DNA from: Kistimonas sp964291485
GTDB lineage: Bacteria; Pseudomonadota; Gammaproteobacteria; Pseudomonadales; Endozoicomonadaceae
Direction: 5' to 3'
DNA length: 64,000 nt
Assembly (NCBI GenBank): GCA_964291485.2
Contig: OZ220224.1
Coordinates: 4,092,001-4,156,000, forward strand
The notes beneath the pieces were generated by a model. That model saw only the letters and a program-made list of their open reading frames with translations, searched no databases and was not told the origin of the DNA. The position numbers and the translations under genes were made by a program. Position 1 is the stretch's first letter, and the number at the start of each line of letters is the position of its first letter. Shown piece after piece: positions 54,151 to 62,821 of the stretch.

Positions 54151-55185
54151 ATGGTTGATCACGACACTTTGAACGCACAACCCACCGGGGCATCCGCCCG
54201 CCAATTCGACCTTGAGCCTCTCGACGCTCACCGTTTCGCCCTGCTATGCGGCCAATTCAACGAACACCTGAAGCAAATTGAGCAGCGACTTGGTATCCGC
54301 ATCAATAATCGCGGCAACCATTTTGAACTGGCTGGCGATGAACAGATGGTGGATGCCGGGGAAGATATCCTTCGCCAGCTCTATGCCGAAACCGACGGCG
54401 CCAACGACCTTTCCCCGGAAACAGTACACCTGTTCCTGCAGAATGCATCGGTTGAAGCCGTGATTGACGGCACCCAGGTTGTTCAGGATCTCGATTCAGT
54501 CAGCCTGAAAACCCGCAAGGGCCTGATCAAACCCCGGGGACCTAACCAGCAACAGTATGTCCGCACCATTCTGGAAAACGATATCAACTTTGGCATCGGT
54601 CCGGCGGGCACCGGCAAGACCTACCTGGCGGTAGCCTGCGCGGTACAGGCGCTGGAAATGGAGCAGATTCGCCGCATCCTGCTGGTACGCCCGGCGGTTG
54701 AAGCCGGCGAAAAACTGGGTTTCCTGCCCGGTGATCTTGCCCAGAAAATCGACCCTTATTTGCGTCCGCTGTATGACGCACTCTATGAAATGATTGGCTT
54801 CGACCGAGTCGCCCGCCTGATCGAGAAGAATGTCATCGAAGTCGCGCCGCTGGCTTATATGCGTGGCCGCACCCTGAACAATGCCTTCATCATTCTGGAT
54901 GAATCCCAGAACACCACGGTCGAACAGATGAAGATGTTCCTGACCCGGATCGGGTTTGGATCCACAGCCATCATTACCGGTGATATCACCCAGGTCGACC
55001 TGCCCCGCGGCACCCGTTCTGGACTGGCGCATGCCATTGAAGTCCTGGAAGGCGTACCGGGTATCGGCTTTACCCTGTTCAATTCCCGTGACGTTGTCCG
55101 GCATCCGCTGGTGCAAAAGATTGTTGAGGCCTACGATCAACACGACCGCATTCAGCAGTCCCGCAAGGCCAAGGGGACTGCCTGA
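54151..55185 (+). CDS. ybeZ: PhoH-like ATPase YbeZ
   Basis: A 344-residue PhoH-family P-loop ATPase that partners the RNase YbeY in ribosome quality control and rRNA maturation. The N-terminal KH-like part is followed by Walker A GIGPAGTGKTYLA at about 150-162, Walker B AFIILDESQNTT, and TGDITQVDLPRG. First gene of the conserved ybeZ-ybeY-ybeX-lnt cluster; its stop overlaps the ybeY ATG by one base. Confidence 0.95.
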   Translation: MVDHDTLNAQPTGASARQFDLEPLDAHRFALLCGQFNEHLKQIEQRLGIRINNRGNHFELAGDEQMVDAGEDILRQLYAETDGANDLSPETVHLFLQNASVEAVIDGTQVVQDLDSVSLKTRKGLIKPRGPNQQQYVRTILENDINFGIGPAGTGKTYLAVACAVQALEMEQIRRILLVRPAVEAGEKLGFLPGDLAQKIDPYLRPLYDALYEMIGFDRVARLIEKNVIEVAPLAYMRGRTLNNAFIILDESQNTTVEQMKMFLTRIGFGSTAIITGDITQVDLPRGTRSGLAHAIEVLEGVPGIGFTLFNSRDVVRHPLVQKIVEAYDQHDRIQQSRKAKGTA

Positions 55186-55661
55186 TGGCCATCCATATTG
55201 ACCTCCAGGTCAACAGCGACAACGACAATCTGCCTTCTGAAGAAAGCCTGACGCAGTGGGCAGAGGCCGCTGTCGGCACTGCCCGTGACGAAACCGAGAT
55301 CAGCATCCTGATCGTGGATGCCGAGGAAGGCGCCGAGCTGAACCAGACCTGGCGCAACAAGCAGGGTCCGACCAACGTACTGTCATTCCCGTCAGACCTG
55401 CCGGAAGAACTCGGGCTGCCGCTGATCGGCGATCTGGTCATCTGCGCGCCGGTCGTCGAACGGGAAGCCGAAGAACAGCAAAAAACCCTGGAAGCCCATT
55501 GGGCTCACATGGTTGTTCACGGGACCTTGCATCTGCTGGGGTATGACCATATAGAAGACGCAGACGCCCTCGAAATGGAGGCGCTGGAAACACAGGTTCT
55601 GACAGGACTGGGCTATCCCGCCCCTTACACCATGGATGAGCTTTCTCCGGAAACCACGTAA
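55185..55661 (+). CDS. ybeY: Endoribonuclease YbeY
   Basis: Zinc-dependent single-strand endoribonuclease, 158 residues, needed for 16S rRNA 3' maturation and 70S quality control. The zinc motif HGTLHLLGYDH (about residues 112-122) gives three His ligands. Also seen are LNQTWRNKQGPTNVLSFP and GDLVICAP. Translationally coupled to ybeZ; nine bases separate it from ybeX. Confidence 0.96.
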   Translation: MAIHIDLQVNSDNDNLPSEESLTQWAEAAVGTARDETEISILIVDAEEGAELNQTWRNKQGPTNVLSFPSDLPEELGLPLIGDLVICAPVVEREAEEQQKTLEAHWAHMVVHGTLHLLGYDHIEDADALEMEALETQVLTGLGYPAPYTMDELSPETT

Positions 55662-55669
55662 AGAAGACA

Positions 55670-56554
55670 ATGAGCGACGACCACCCTAACCCGTCTCAAC
55701 AGCCCGTCAGCCAGCCATCACAGACCGCTGGCGCTCATCACCACCAGAAGAACTGGCTGGACCGGCTGAAGCAGGTTTTCTCCAACGATCCCAAGAACCG
55801 TGAAGAGCTGCTCAACCAGCTACGGGATGCCGAGCACAGCGAACTGCTGGACAGCGAGGCTCTGCAGATTATTGAAGGCGCCATCCAGGTTGCTGACATG
55901 CAGGTGCGCGAGGTCATGATCCCCCGCTCCCAGATGGTCTGCATCCGGGCGGAAGAGACGCCGGAGCAGTTCCTGCCGGCGCTGATTGAGTCCGGTCACT
56001 CACGCTTCCCGGTCATTGGCGATACCAAGGATGAAGTCCTCGGGGTTCTGCTGGCCAAGGATCTGCTGCCGTTGATTCTGGACAAGGGTAGCCGTCGCTT
56101 TGCTATCAAAGACCTGCTGCGCCCTGCCACTGTGATTCCGGAAAGCAAGCGATTGAACGTGCTGCTGCACGATTTCCGTACCAACCGGAATCATATGGCC
56201 ATTGTTATTGATGAATACGGCGGTGTAGCCGGCCTCGTTACCATCGAAGATGTTATGGAACAAATCGTCGGTGATATTGAGGATGAGTACGACGTCGAGG
56301 AAGACAGCTTCATCAAACCACTGAATGACGGCGAATACGTGGTCAAGGCACTGACGCCTATTGAAGACTTCAACGAGCACTTTGACAGTGAGTTCAGTGA
56401 AGAAGAATTCGATACCATTGGTGGCATTGTGATGCAGCAGTTTGGTCATCTGCCCAAGCGCAATGAAACCATCACGATCGACAACTTCTCCTTCCAGGTA
56501 CTGAATGCGGACAACCGCCGGATTCGTCTGCTGCGGGTAACACCCGCCCAATGA
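55670..56554 (+). CDS. ybeX: CorC/YbeX CBS-domain transporter-associated protein
   Basis: A 294-residue cytosolic protein with two CBS domains (MIPRSQMVCIRAEETPEQFL; LHDFRTNRNHMAIVIDEYGG...VTIEDVMEQIVGDIEDEYD, quoted in parts) and a C-terminal CorC_HlyC domain (TIGGIVMQQFGHLPKRNE). Linked to Mg/Co efflux and ribosome homeostasis. It lacks membrane helices, as usual. Its stop overlaps the lnt ATG by four bases. Confidence 0.95.
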   Translation: MSDDHPNPSQQPVSQPSQTAGAHHHQKNWLDRLKQVFSNDPKNREELLNQLRDAEHSELLDSEALQIIEGAIQVADMQVREVMIPRSQMVCIRAEETPEQFLPALIESGHSRFPVIGDTKDEVLGVLLAKDLLPLILDKGSRRFAIKDLLRPATVIPESKRLNVLLHDFRTNRNHMAIVIDEYGGVAGLVTIEDVMEQIVGDIEDEYDVEEDSFIKPLNDGEYVVKALTPIEDFNEHFDSEFSEEEFDTIGGIVMQQFGHLPKRNETITIDNFSFQVLNADNRRIRLLRVTPAQ

Positions 56555-58050
56555 TCATCGTTCATCCCAAGGTCGGCCATTTATTGGCTGGCCTGGCTGG
56601 TGCCTGTGCGACACTGGCTTTCAGCCCCTTAGATGCCTGGCCAGTATTCCCGTTGGTCTGCGCTGCTACCTTCTGGTTGATGCACGGCCTGTCGGCCAAA
56701 CAGGCGGCCTGGCGCGGCTGGTGCTTTGGCGTTGGTTTCTACGGCGCAGGCGTTTCCTGGGTCTATGTCAGCATCCATAATTTTGGCAGTGCACCAGCCC
56801 CCCTGGCCTTTTCCTTTACTGCTCTTTTTGTGATGGCGCTGGCTCTGGTGTTTACGGCACCGCAGTTTGCCCTGTATCGCTGGCTCTGCCGACGTACCCA
56901 ATGCGAAAACAGCTGGCCGCCTGTCCTGTTGTTCAGTGCGACATGGGTGTTATTCGAATGGATACGCAGCTGGTTCCTGACAGGGTTTCCCTGGCTTTAT
57001 GGCGGCTACACGTTGATTGATACGCCACTGGCCAGTTGGGCGCCTGTTACTGGCGTCCTTGGGTTGTCACTGCTGCTGGTGCTGTTTGCCAGTGGCTTAA
57101 CACAATACCTCCGCTACCGACATGACCGCACACTGCTTGCAATCTTGACCGGCACAGCCGTCCTTTTGTTGATTAGCTTTCCACTTCAGAACGTTCAATG
57201 GACCCAACCTGTTAATGAAAAAACACTGTCATTTGCTGCTGTCCAGGGCAACATTTCCCAGGATCTGAAATGGAAGCCGGGTCATCTTGATGACACGATT
57301 GAAACGTATCTCCAGCTGACACAGCCGTTCTGGAGCAGGGATATTGTTATCTGGCCTGAAAATGCCATACCCACGCTCTATCAGAACGTCCCGGCACTGA
57401 TGGATCAGCTGGATGCACAGGGTAAAAACGTGCATACCAACCTGGTGCTTGGCATGCCCTGGTATGAGAATGACCGTTTCTATAACAGCATCATCAGCCT
57501 GGGTAGCGACGAGGGTCACTACTTCAAACAAAAGCTGGTGCCTTTCGGAGAATATGTCCCCTTTGAGTCTGTACTGCGTGGACTGATTGCCTTCTTCGAT
57601 CTGCCCATGTCATCGTTTTCCCTCGGCAGTGGTAACCAGTCTCCTCTTCAGGTCGCCGGATACCCCGTTGCGGCCTATATCTGCTACGAAGTTGTCTATC
57701 CAGACTTTGCAGCAGCGCTGGCACGTGATACCGGTTTCCTGATCACTATCAGCAATGACACCTGGTTTGGCACCTCCATTGGTCCGTTCCAGCATTTCCA
57801 GATAGCTCGCATGCGGGCGCTGGAAACCGGACGCTATTTGATTCGTGGAACCAATGATGGCATCAGTGCGCTAGTTGATGAAAAAGGTCATGTCGTCAAT
57901 CAGATCGCCCAATACCAGGCAGGGGTTCTGGAAGGGGAACTACCGGTAATGACTGGGGATACCCCGTTTATGCGCTTCGGCTCATGGCCGGTATTGGCAT
58001 TCTGTCTGCTGTTGCTGGTTGCAAGTTTGAAACCCTGGCGGTCGCGCTAA
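56551..58050 (+). CDS. lnt: Apolipoprotein N-acyltransferase
   Basis: Inner-membrane enzyme adding the third acyl chain to the N-terminal Cys of lipoproteins; 499 residues. About seven helices in the N-terminal part, then a nitrilase-like domain with catalytic Glu270 (WPENAIPT), Lys328 (FKQKLVPFGEYVPF) and Cys378 (AYICYEVVYPD). Also SNDTWFGTSIGPFQHFQIAR. Last gene of the ybeZ operon. Its stop overlaps the end of the convergent DUF2059 gene by four bases. Confidence 0.96.
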   Translation: MIIVHPKVGHLLAGLAGACATLAFSPLDAWPVFPLVCAATFWLMHGLSAKQAAWRGWCFGVGFYGAGVSWVYVSIHNFGSAPAPLAFSFTALFVMALALVFTAPQFALYRWLCRRTQCENSWPPVLLFSATWVLFEWIRSWFLTGFPWLYGGYTLIDTPLASWAPVTGVLGLSLLLVLFASGLTQYLRYRHDRTLLAILTGTAVLLLISFPLQNVQWTQPVNEKTLSFAAVQGNISQDLKWKPGHLDDTIETYLQLTQPFWSRDIVIWPENAIPTLYQNVPALMDQLDAQGKNVHTNLVLGMPWYENDRFYNSIISLGSDEGHYFKQKLVPFGEYVPFESVLRGLIAFFDLPMSSFSLGSGNQSPLQVAGYPVAAYICYEVVYPDFAAALARDTGFLITISNDTWFGTSIGPFQHFQIARMRALETGRYLIRGTNDGISALVDEKGHVVNQIAQYQAGVLEGELPVMTGDTPFMRFGSWPVLAFCLLLLVASLKPWRSR

Positions 58051-58844
58051 CGCATGACCGCCAACAGGGCGCCGGTAACCGTATTGTTCAGCTTTCGCAT
58101 TATCGGTGAAGAATAAAGCTTGATATAGGCCTTTAACTGGCTGTCGGACATATACCGGTAGATATACAGCATCTGCGCTGTGAGCATATCCCGGTACTGT
58201 CCGCGGTAGTTTTCCATCTGCCGGCGCGCCGCATCTTCCATCTGCTTTTCAGTGATTTCCGTTTTACCCAGCTTTTCCATCATGATGCGGGATGCCATCA
58301 AAGCGCCCTGAATGGCCATTTCCAGGGTCAGATCCACAGCATCCGTCACATCAATCAATTCATTGACCAGATCAACCCGTGTTCCCCGTGGCGGTCTGGT
58401 TTCGAGTCGCTGGGCTATGTATTGCTGCATCTGGGCGATACCGTCTGGCTGATAGGCACGTCCTTCTAGCTCCCAGGCCCGTTGCCAGATAGGGTCATCC
58501 ATGATCTGGAGAATCTGCTCCAGCTGCTGGTCAGACAAATCACGATCAAGATGGTCTAAAACAATGCCGCGGACACGCTGGTCTGAGAACTTCTCTTTCA
58601 GGCTCTGATCCAGCTGTCCCATCATCTTGCGGGTAGCCTCATCGGCCTGTTGGGCTTCATTACCAAATAACGCCCGGGCATCGGCAAAATTGTTCTGCAT
58701 CCAGTCCAACTGCATCTTGAGGCCGGAACGATGGTATAGATCATTAATCAAGTCATTTTTGTCTGCCGCAGCACTAGGCGTGCTGGCAAAAACAATCAGC
58801 ATAAGAAAGCTGGTCAGTGATACCTGTTTACATACGTTTCTCAT
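58047..58844 (-). CDS. Exported DUF2059-domain protein
   Basis: A 265-residue protein with a signal peptide (about 1-27, ending ASTPSAAADK). The helical mature part ends in a DUF2059-like domain (MENYRGQYRDMLTAQMLYIYRYMSDSQLKAYI quoted in part as MLYIYRYMSDSQLKAYIKLY). Function unknown, probably periplasmic. The frame begins with a TTG at 58850; the ATG at 58844 behind CAGGGATTGCAC is preferred. Convergent to lnt with a 4-bp overlap of stop codons. Confidence 0.8.
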   Translation of the reverse strand: MRNVCKQVSLTSFLMLIVFASTPSAAADKNDLINDLYHRSGLKMQLDWMQNNFADARALFGNEAQQADEATRKMMGQLDQSLKEKFSDQRVRGIVLDHLDRDLSDQQLEQILQIMDDPIWQRAWELEGRAYQPDGIAQMQQYIAQRLETRPPRGTRVDLVNELIDVTDAVDLTLEMAIQGALMASRIMMEKLGKTEITEKQMEDAARRQMENYRGQYRDMLTAQMLYIYRYMSDSQLKAYIKLYSSPIMRKLNNTVTGALLAVMR

Positions 58845-59069
58845 GTGCAATCCCTGCAGGCTGATCGGTTCTTCCGTAAAACATCCCTGCCACTTGTTGG
58901 CTTGAATCCTGTTTATTTATTGAGAATATGTAGCAGACCGCCAGTTTTCCAGTTTGACGAACCGATCCGCTACGTCTCCGCGAGATGCCTGTCGTCAAAT
59001 CGTCATAATAAGATGATTACAATAAGGCCTCATTAATGACGGATAAGAGTAAATCCGGGCACAACGACC

Positions 59070-59726
59070 ATGGCACTGGCTATTTTTGATCTTGACCACA
59101 CCCTGATTAATGGCGACAGCGCGTCCCTCTGGGCTGAGTTTTGTGTCGATGCAGGGTTAATTGATGATCCTGATTTTCTGATTCATAGTGATCAGCTCTA
59201 TGCTGACTACGAAGCGGGTACACTGGATATCCGTGCCTATATGGCACATAACCTGAAACCAATCATTGGGTATACAGATGTGACGCTAGCGCCTTTGATA
59301 TCGTCCTTTATCGAATCCGTGATAGAACCCATTATCTACCGTGAAGGAGAAGACTTACTCCAGCAACACCGGGAGCAAGGAGATACATTGCTTCTTATTT
59401 CCGCAACGGGTGCCCATCTGGTAGAACCGATCGGGCGCAGGCTGGGTATCGATGTGATCATGGCCATTGACCTGGAAAAAGAAGAGAACAGTTATACGGG
59501 CAATATTGCAGGTATTCCGACGTTTAGAGAAGGTAAAGTCCAACGCCTGCACCAATGGTTGAATGCACACAAAGAACAATTAAAAGGAAGCTCGTTTTAC
59601 AGCGATTCCTTTAATGACCTTCCCCTGTTGGAGAAAGCTACCTTCCCGGTTGCTACCAATCCTGATAGTACGCTTCTCAACATAGCTGAAAAACGAGACT
59701 GGACAATAATACATTTTAATTATTGA
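59070..59726 (+). CDS. HAD-IB family hydrolase
   Basis: A 218-residue haloacid-dehalogenase phosphatase of subfamily IB (SerB-like). Motif I FDLDHTLINGD (nucleophile Asp and acid/base Asp), motif II LLLISATGA, motif III Lys in REGKVQRL, motif IV FYSDSFNDLPLLEKA. Enzymes of this group include phosphoserine and histidinol-phosphate phosphatases; the substrate is not decidable. Single gene. Confidence 0.9.
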   Translation: MALAIFDLDHTLINGDSASLWAEFCVDAGLIDDPDFLIHSDQLYADYEAGTLDIRAYMAHNLKPIIGYTDVTLAPLISSFIESVIEPIIYREGEDLLQQHREQGDTLLLISATGAHLVEPIGRRLGIDVIMAIDLEKEENSYTGNIAGIPTFREGKVQRLHQWLNAHKEQLKGSSFYSDSFNDLPLLEKATFPVATNPDSTLLNIAEKRDWTIIHFNY

Positions 59727-59777
59727 CGTTGTTTCTCAAAAACAACAAGCGTTACTTACGCTGCCCACACTATCTAT

Positions 59778-60011
59778 CTAGCGATCACTCTTCACTTGAT
59801 AACTGATAACCCTATGTAAAAACGTAACACCGATAGCATAAAGAGCATATACAGATGCCATTGCGCAAATCTCAGAAAACCCATAACCAAATGCCAGCAC
59901 AAAAGCGAAAACACCAAAGACAACACCATGCAATGCAACGGCATCAACCAATGGAACTAAAAATAGAATAGCTAAAAAAACTGTACCCGCTTTCAAAGAG
60001 CACGTTTGCAC
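59778..60011 (-). CDS. Small hydrophobic membrane protein
   Basis: A 77-residue protein with two or three membrane helices (AGTVFLAILFLVPLVDAVAL, GVVFGVFAFVLAFGYGF). GTG start, with AAGGCG seven bases upstream inside the preceding gene, which it overlaps by 19 bp in another frame. Family not recognised. It is probably coupled to its partner. Confidence 0.45.
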   Translation of the reverse strand: MQTCSLKAGTVFLAILFLVPLVDAVALHGVVFGVFAFVLAFGYGFSEICAMASVYALYAIGVTFLHRVISYQVKSDR

Positions 60012-60223
60012 AAACGCCTTAAAAGATAAACACCTGATATATAAAAGGGAATATGTAGCGCCAGGTACAGTATCATGTCATTCGTTTCAGACAACAAATG
60101 CCCACCAAATTCATGAAGTGTTAAAATCTCTCTATTTAGAACAATTGAAACAAAAAAAAATGAGCACCCAAGAGAAAACACATAAAATAAAAAACCTGTT
60201 GCATTTGATTTAATAGCATCCAT
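59993..60223 (-). CDS. Small membrane protein upstream of overlapping partner
   Basis: A 76-residue protein with two hydrophobic helices (GFLFYVFSLGCSFFFVSIVL and MILYLALHIPFYISGVYLL). The frame opens at 60253, but the ATG at 60223 follows GGGGGCTGGAA. Together with the overlapping gene it forms a two-gene unit of unknown role. Confidence 0.45.
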   Translation of the reverse strand: MDAIKSNATGFLFYVFSLGCSFFFVSIVLNREILTLHEFGGHLLSETNDMILYLALHIPFYISGVYLLRRLCKRAL

Positions 60224-60473
60224 TTCCAGCCCCCATACTGATAATGACTTCACTCAACAATCACCTACAACAATCTACACCATGCAAGCATTAACTCGCA
60301 TATAAAAGCATCTCATCTGGCAAAAGCATTTATGGTTAGGTATATCAGTACATAATAATAGTGCAGAAAACCATACTTAATATAAAAATCGATATTGTTA
60401 GATTAAAGTCTTCAACGTCCGCCTGCTTTACTTAACTATTCTCACAGCACCTTTTTTTATATTGAGGTGCAAC

Positions 60474-61832
60474 ATGAAAAGATTGATCTCTCTGATTGTC
60501 GCTATTCTGCTGTTACTGTCATCAAAAACTTACGTATTGGCAGACAATCGACCAATATCGCATCCTCTCAACGCCACACTGCCCGATTACTTCTCTGCCA
60601 AAGAACGCATTATGAAGCGTGCCATCTTTTTTGGTGACAGCCTGACAGATGACGGCGGCACGAATTCCACCTACCAACTGCTCAAGGTACTTAATGATCA
60701 GGCAGACAGTAGTTACCTGCAGCCTTATGTTCATCGTTTCCTGCGTGATTATTTCCAGTTCTATGAAATGCTTTGTCATGTTGTGTCGTGTACCTGGTAT
60801 GAAAATGATTTACTCGACAAGTTTGTTGATCTGACCAAACAACTCAATATTCCGGTGATTCCCACGGCGCCCTATGCTGGCGGACGTTTCAGCAACGGCC
60901 CCATATGGGCAGAGCACCTGACATCCATGATGGGCCTCAGCACCCAGAACCCCGAACAATACGTCAATCGCTCCCATGGTGGCAGCTGGAGTCTCAGCAC
61001 ACGGGATAAAGTCGGTAATTTCAGTGATCTGCAGGGCGGCAGCCTGTTAAAAGTCGCTGAGCAACTGGTATCCGGCAGTCTGATTCCCCCCAGTGCAGAG
61101 CTTCTGGTACAGGCCTACACACGTAAATATCCCGCTTTCGATGATGATGACATGGTGTTTTTCTTCTTTGGCGGCAATGACTATCTCAATATGTATGACG
61201 ACCCGGGCGATGTTGTCGAAGCCCAGGCTCGCAGTATTGAGAAATTAATCAACCATGGTGCACAACACATCATCTGGTCCAACATGCCCGATATTTCAAA
61301 GGCACCACGCTACCTGAAAATGGATTACCCCACCCGTGATCAGGTTCAGTTCCTGATCAGTCGGCATAACCAGCTTTTGCTGACCAGGTTGCAGAACATG
61401 CAGAAGCGCTACGAAAAAGAAGGCGTGCACATCCATATGCTGGATACCCGCGCCCTGTTCTGGGATGCTCTCAATAATGCAGACAGCTATGGTCTGACCA
61501 ATGTCACAGAGCCCTGCGCCAAGGTCAGCCTGCCCGGTTTGGATACGGGCACACAAAGAGCATTTCAGACCGGCAGTGCGGTTGAAACGCTGGCGAAAAA
61601 TTCAGCCATCATTGCCCTTTCTCCTGTCATCGACAAGGAAATCATGCAAAACCCACAGCTGGTTTCAGCCTTCAGGGCTGAAGCGGAAACACCGAATGTC
61701 TGCAGCAATCCCGATGAGCATGCGTTCTGGGATGATGTCCACCCAACCGAGCGTTTTCACCTTGTTTTAGGTAAAGGGATCTGTCACCAATTGCAGAATG
61801 CAGGTTATGCCTGCAACCATGATCAGCTGTAG
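60474..61832 (+). CDS. Secreted GDSL/SGNH-family esterase or phospholipase
   Basis: A 452-residue exported lipolytic enzyme. Signal peptide LISLIVAILLLLSSKTYVLA. Block I FFGDSLTDDGG at about 49-59 (nucleophile Ser), GGRFSNGPIWAEHL (Gly block), block III FFGGNDYLNMY, and block V FWDDVHPTERFHLVLG (catalytic Asp and His). The NDY and FSNG..W features match the thermolabile-haemolysin and Legionella PlaA-like group of phospholipases or acyltransferases. A TTG at 60462 is disregarded; the ATG at 60474 follows GAGGTGCAAC. Single gene with a strong terminator. Lysophospholipase activity is inferred. Confidence 0.87.
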   Translation: MKRLISLIVAILLLLSSKTYVLADNRPISHPLNATLPDYFSAKERIMKRAIFFGDSLTDDGGTNSTYQLLKVLNDQADSSYLQPYVHRFLRDYFQFYEMLCHVVSCTWYENDLLDKFVDLTKQLNIPVIPTAPYAGGRFSNGPIWAEHLTSMMGLSTQNPEQYVNRSHGGSWSLSTRDKVGNFSDLQGGSLLKVAEQLVSGSLIPPSAELLVQAYTRKYPAFDDDDMVFFFFGGNDYLNMYDDPGDVVEAQARSIEKLINHGAQHIIWSNMPDISKAPRYLKMDYPTRDQVQFLISRHNQLLLTRLQNMQKRYEKEGVHIHMLDTRALFWDALNNADSYGLTNVTEPCAKVSLPGLDTGTQRAFQTGSAVETLAKNSAIIALSPVIDKEIMQNPQLVSAFRAEAETPNVCSNPDEHAFWDDVHPTERFHLVLGKGICHQLQNAGYACNHDQL

Positions 61833-61841
61833 TTTCACAGG

Positions 61842-61881
61842 AAAACAGGCCGTTGCATACCAAGCAGCAACGGCCTGTTTT
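61842..61881. terminator. Bidirectional rho-independent terminator
   Basis: A perfect 15-bp stem (aaaacaggccgttgc / gcaacggcctgtttt) with a 10-nt loop, ending in T4 on one strand and preceded by A4. It lies between the GDSL gene and the convergent YdcF-like gene, whose stop overlaps it. Confidence 0.9.
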
Positions 61882-62623
61882 ATACGCCGTAGCGAATTCG
61901 ATACCACAACAGTCCCGCCATTTCATGCAGGGCCAACTGGCTTTTTCTTAATTCCGGCAATGCGGGCAGCCAATCTTGCCACTCATAATGAGGAAGTGAT
62001 CGTAAATACGCTGTCGGAGCTGTGATGACCTCAAACCCCTGATCCCGGAACACGCTGGCTGCCCGTGGCATATGCAGCGCATGGGTAACAAGAACAATAC
62101 GGGAGATATTCGATTGCGACAGAATCGCATGCGACAAGCGACCATTATCCATGGTCGTCGTGCTCTGGTCTTCCTGCCAGCGTGTCATAACGCCAAAGTC
62201 TTCCAACAATACGCGATCCATCACTGATGCCTCATTGATACCGTTGGCAGAACCACCACTGACAAGTACCGGCAGCCCTGTCTGACTGGCAACCCTGGCG
62301 GTATAACGCAGCCGCTGTAACAGCAATGCAGACGGCTGGGGCAACATAGTATAATCAGGCGTATAGCCGTTGATTCCGGAACCCAGGACAACAATAGCCT
62401 GAGGCGGTGCCTGTTGCTCGATCCCCTGCGAATTCAGTGTCGGCTGCTGCATTTCCAGCCAACCCACCAGCTTGTCTGCCACCGGACGAACAGAGAACAG
62501 ATACAGACTGCTCACGGCGATAAGCACTAGTGCCCATGACATCACCCGGTAACGTCCCCAGAAGATAAGCGCCAATATCAGCAGTACAATCTGGAGCCCG
62601 GGTGGCAGCAACAAGGTTTTCAT
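61880..62623 (-). CDS. YdcF/ElyC-like DUF218 membrane protein
   Basis: A 247-residue protein with two N-terminal membrane helices and a DUF218 domain: AIVVLGSGINGY, LPVLVSGG, DNGRLSHAIL, IVLVTHALHMPRAASVFRDQGF and LALHEMAGLLWY. ElyC relatives affect envelope lipid-carrier metabolism and vancomycin tolerance; the exact role here is unknown. The frame opens at 62680, but GGAGA lies just before paired ATGs at 62626 and 62623. Divergent from leuS. Confidence 0.88.
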   Translation of the reverse strand: MKTLLLPPGLQIVLLILALIFWGRYRVMSWALVLIAVSSLYLFSVRPVADKLVGWLEMQQPTLNSQGIEQQAPPQAIVVLGSGINGYTPDYTMLPQPSALLLQRLRYTARVASQTGLPVLVSGGSANGINEASVMDRVLLEDFGVMTRWQEDQSTTTMDNGRLSHAILSQSNISRIVLVTHALHMPRAASVFRDQGFEVITAPTAYLRSLPHYEWQDWLPALPELRKSQLALHEMAGLLWYRIRYGV

Positions 62624-62821
62624 CATTCTCCAACGCCCTGATATAACCGTATTTGTAAAGACAAAAGCCCACAGAGACACAGGCTGCCCCTACCCGCCGG
62701 GCAGGGTCTGGGGTATCCTTGCCCGTTTGAAATCACTATCTTCAACAGGCTCCGGCCCTGTCCGGCTTCCCTGTCACCACTTTCTCCGGCCTGATCCGGG
62801 GAACAGGCAAACAGAGCAATG

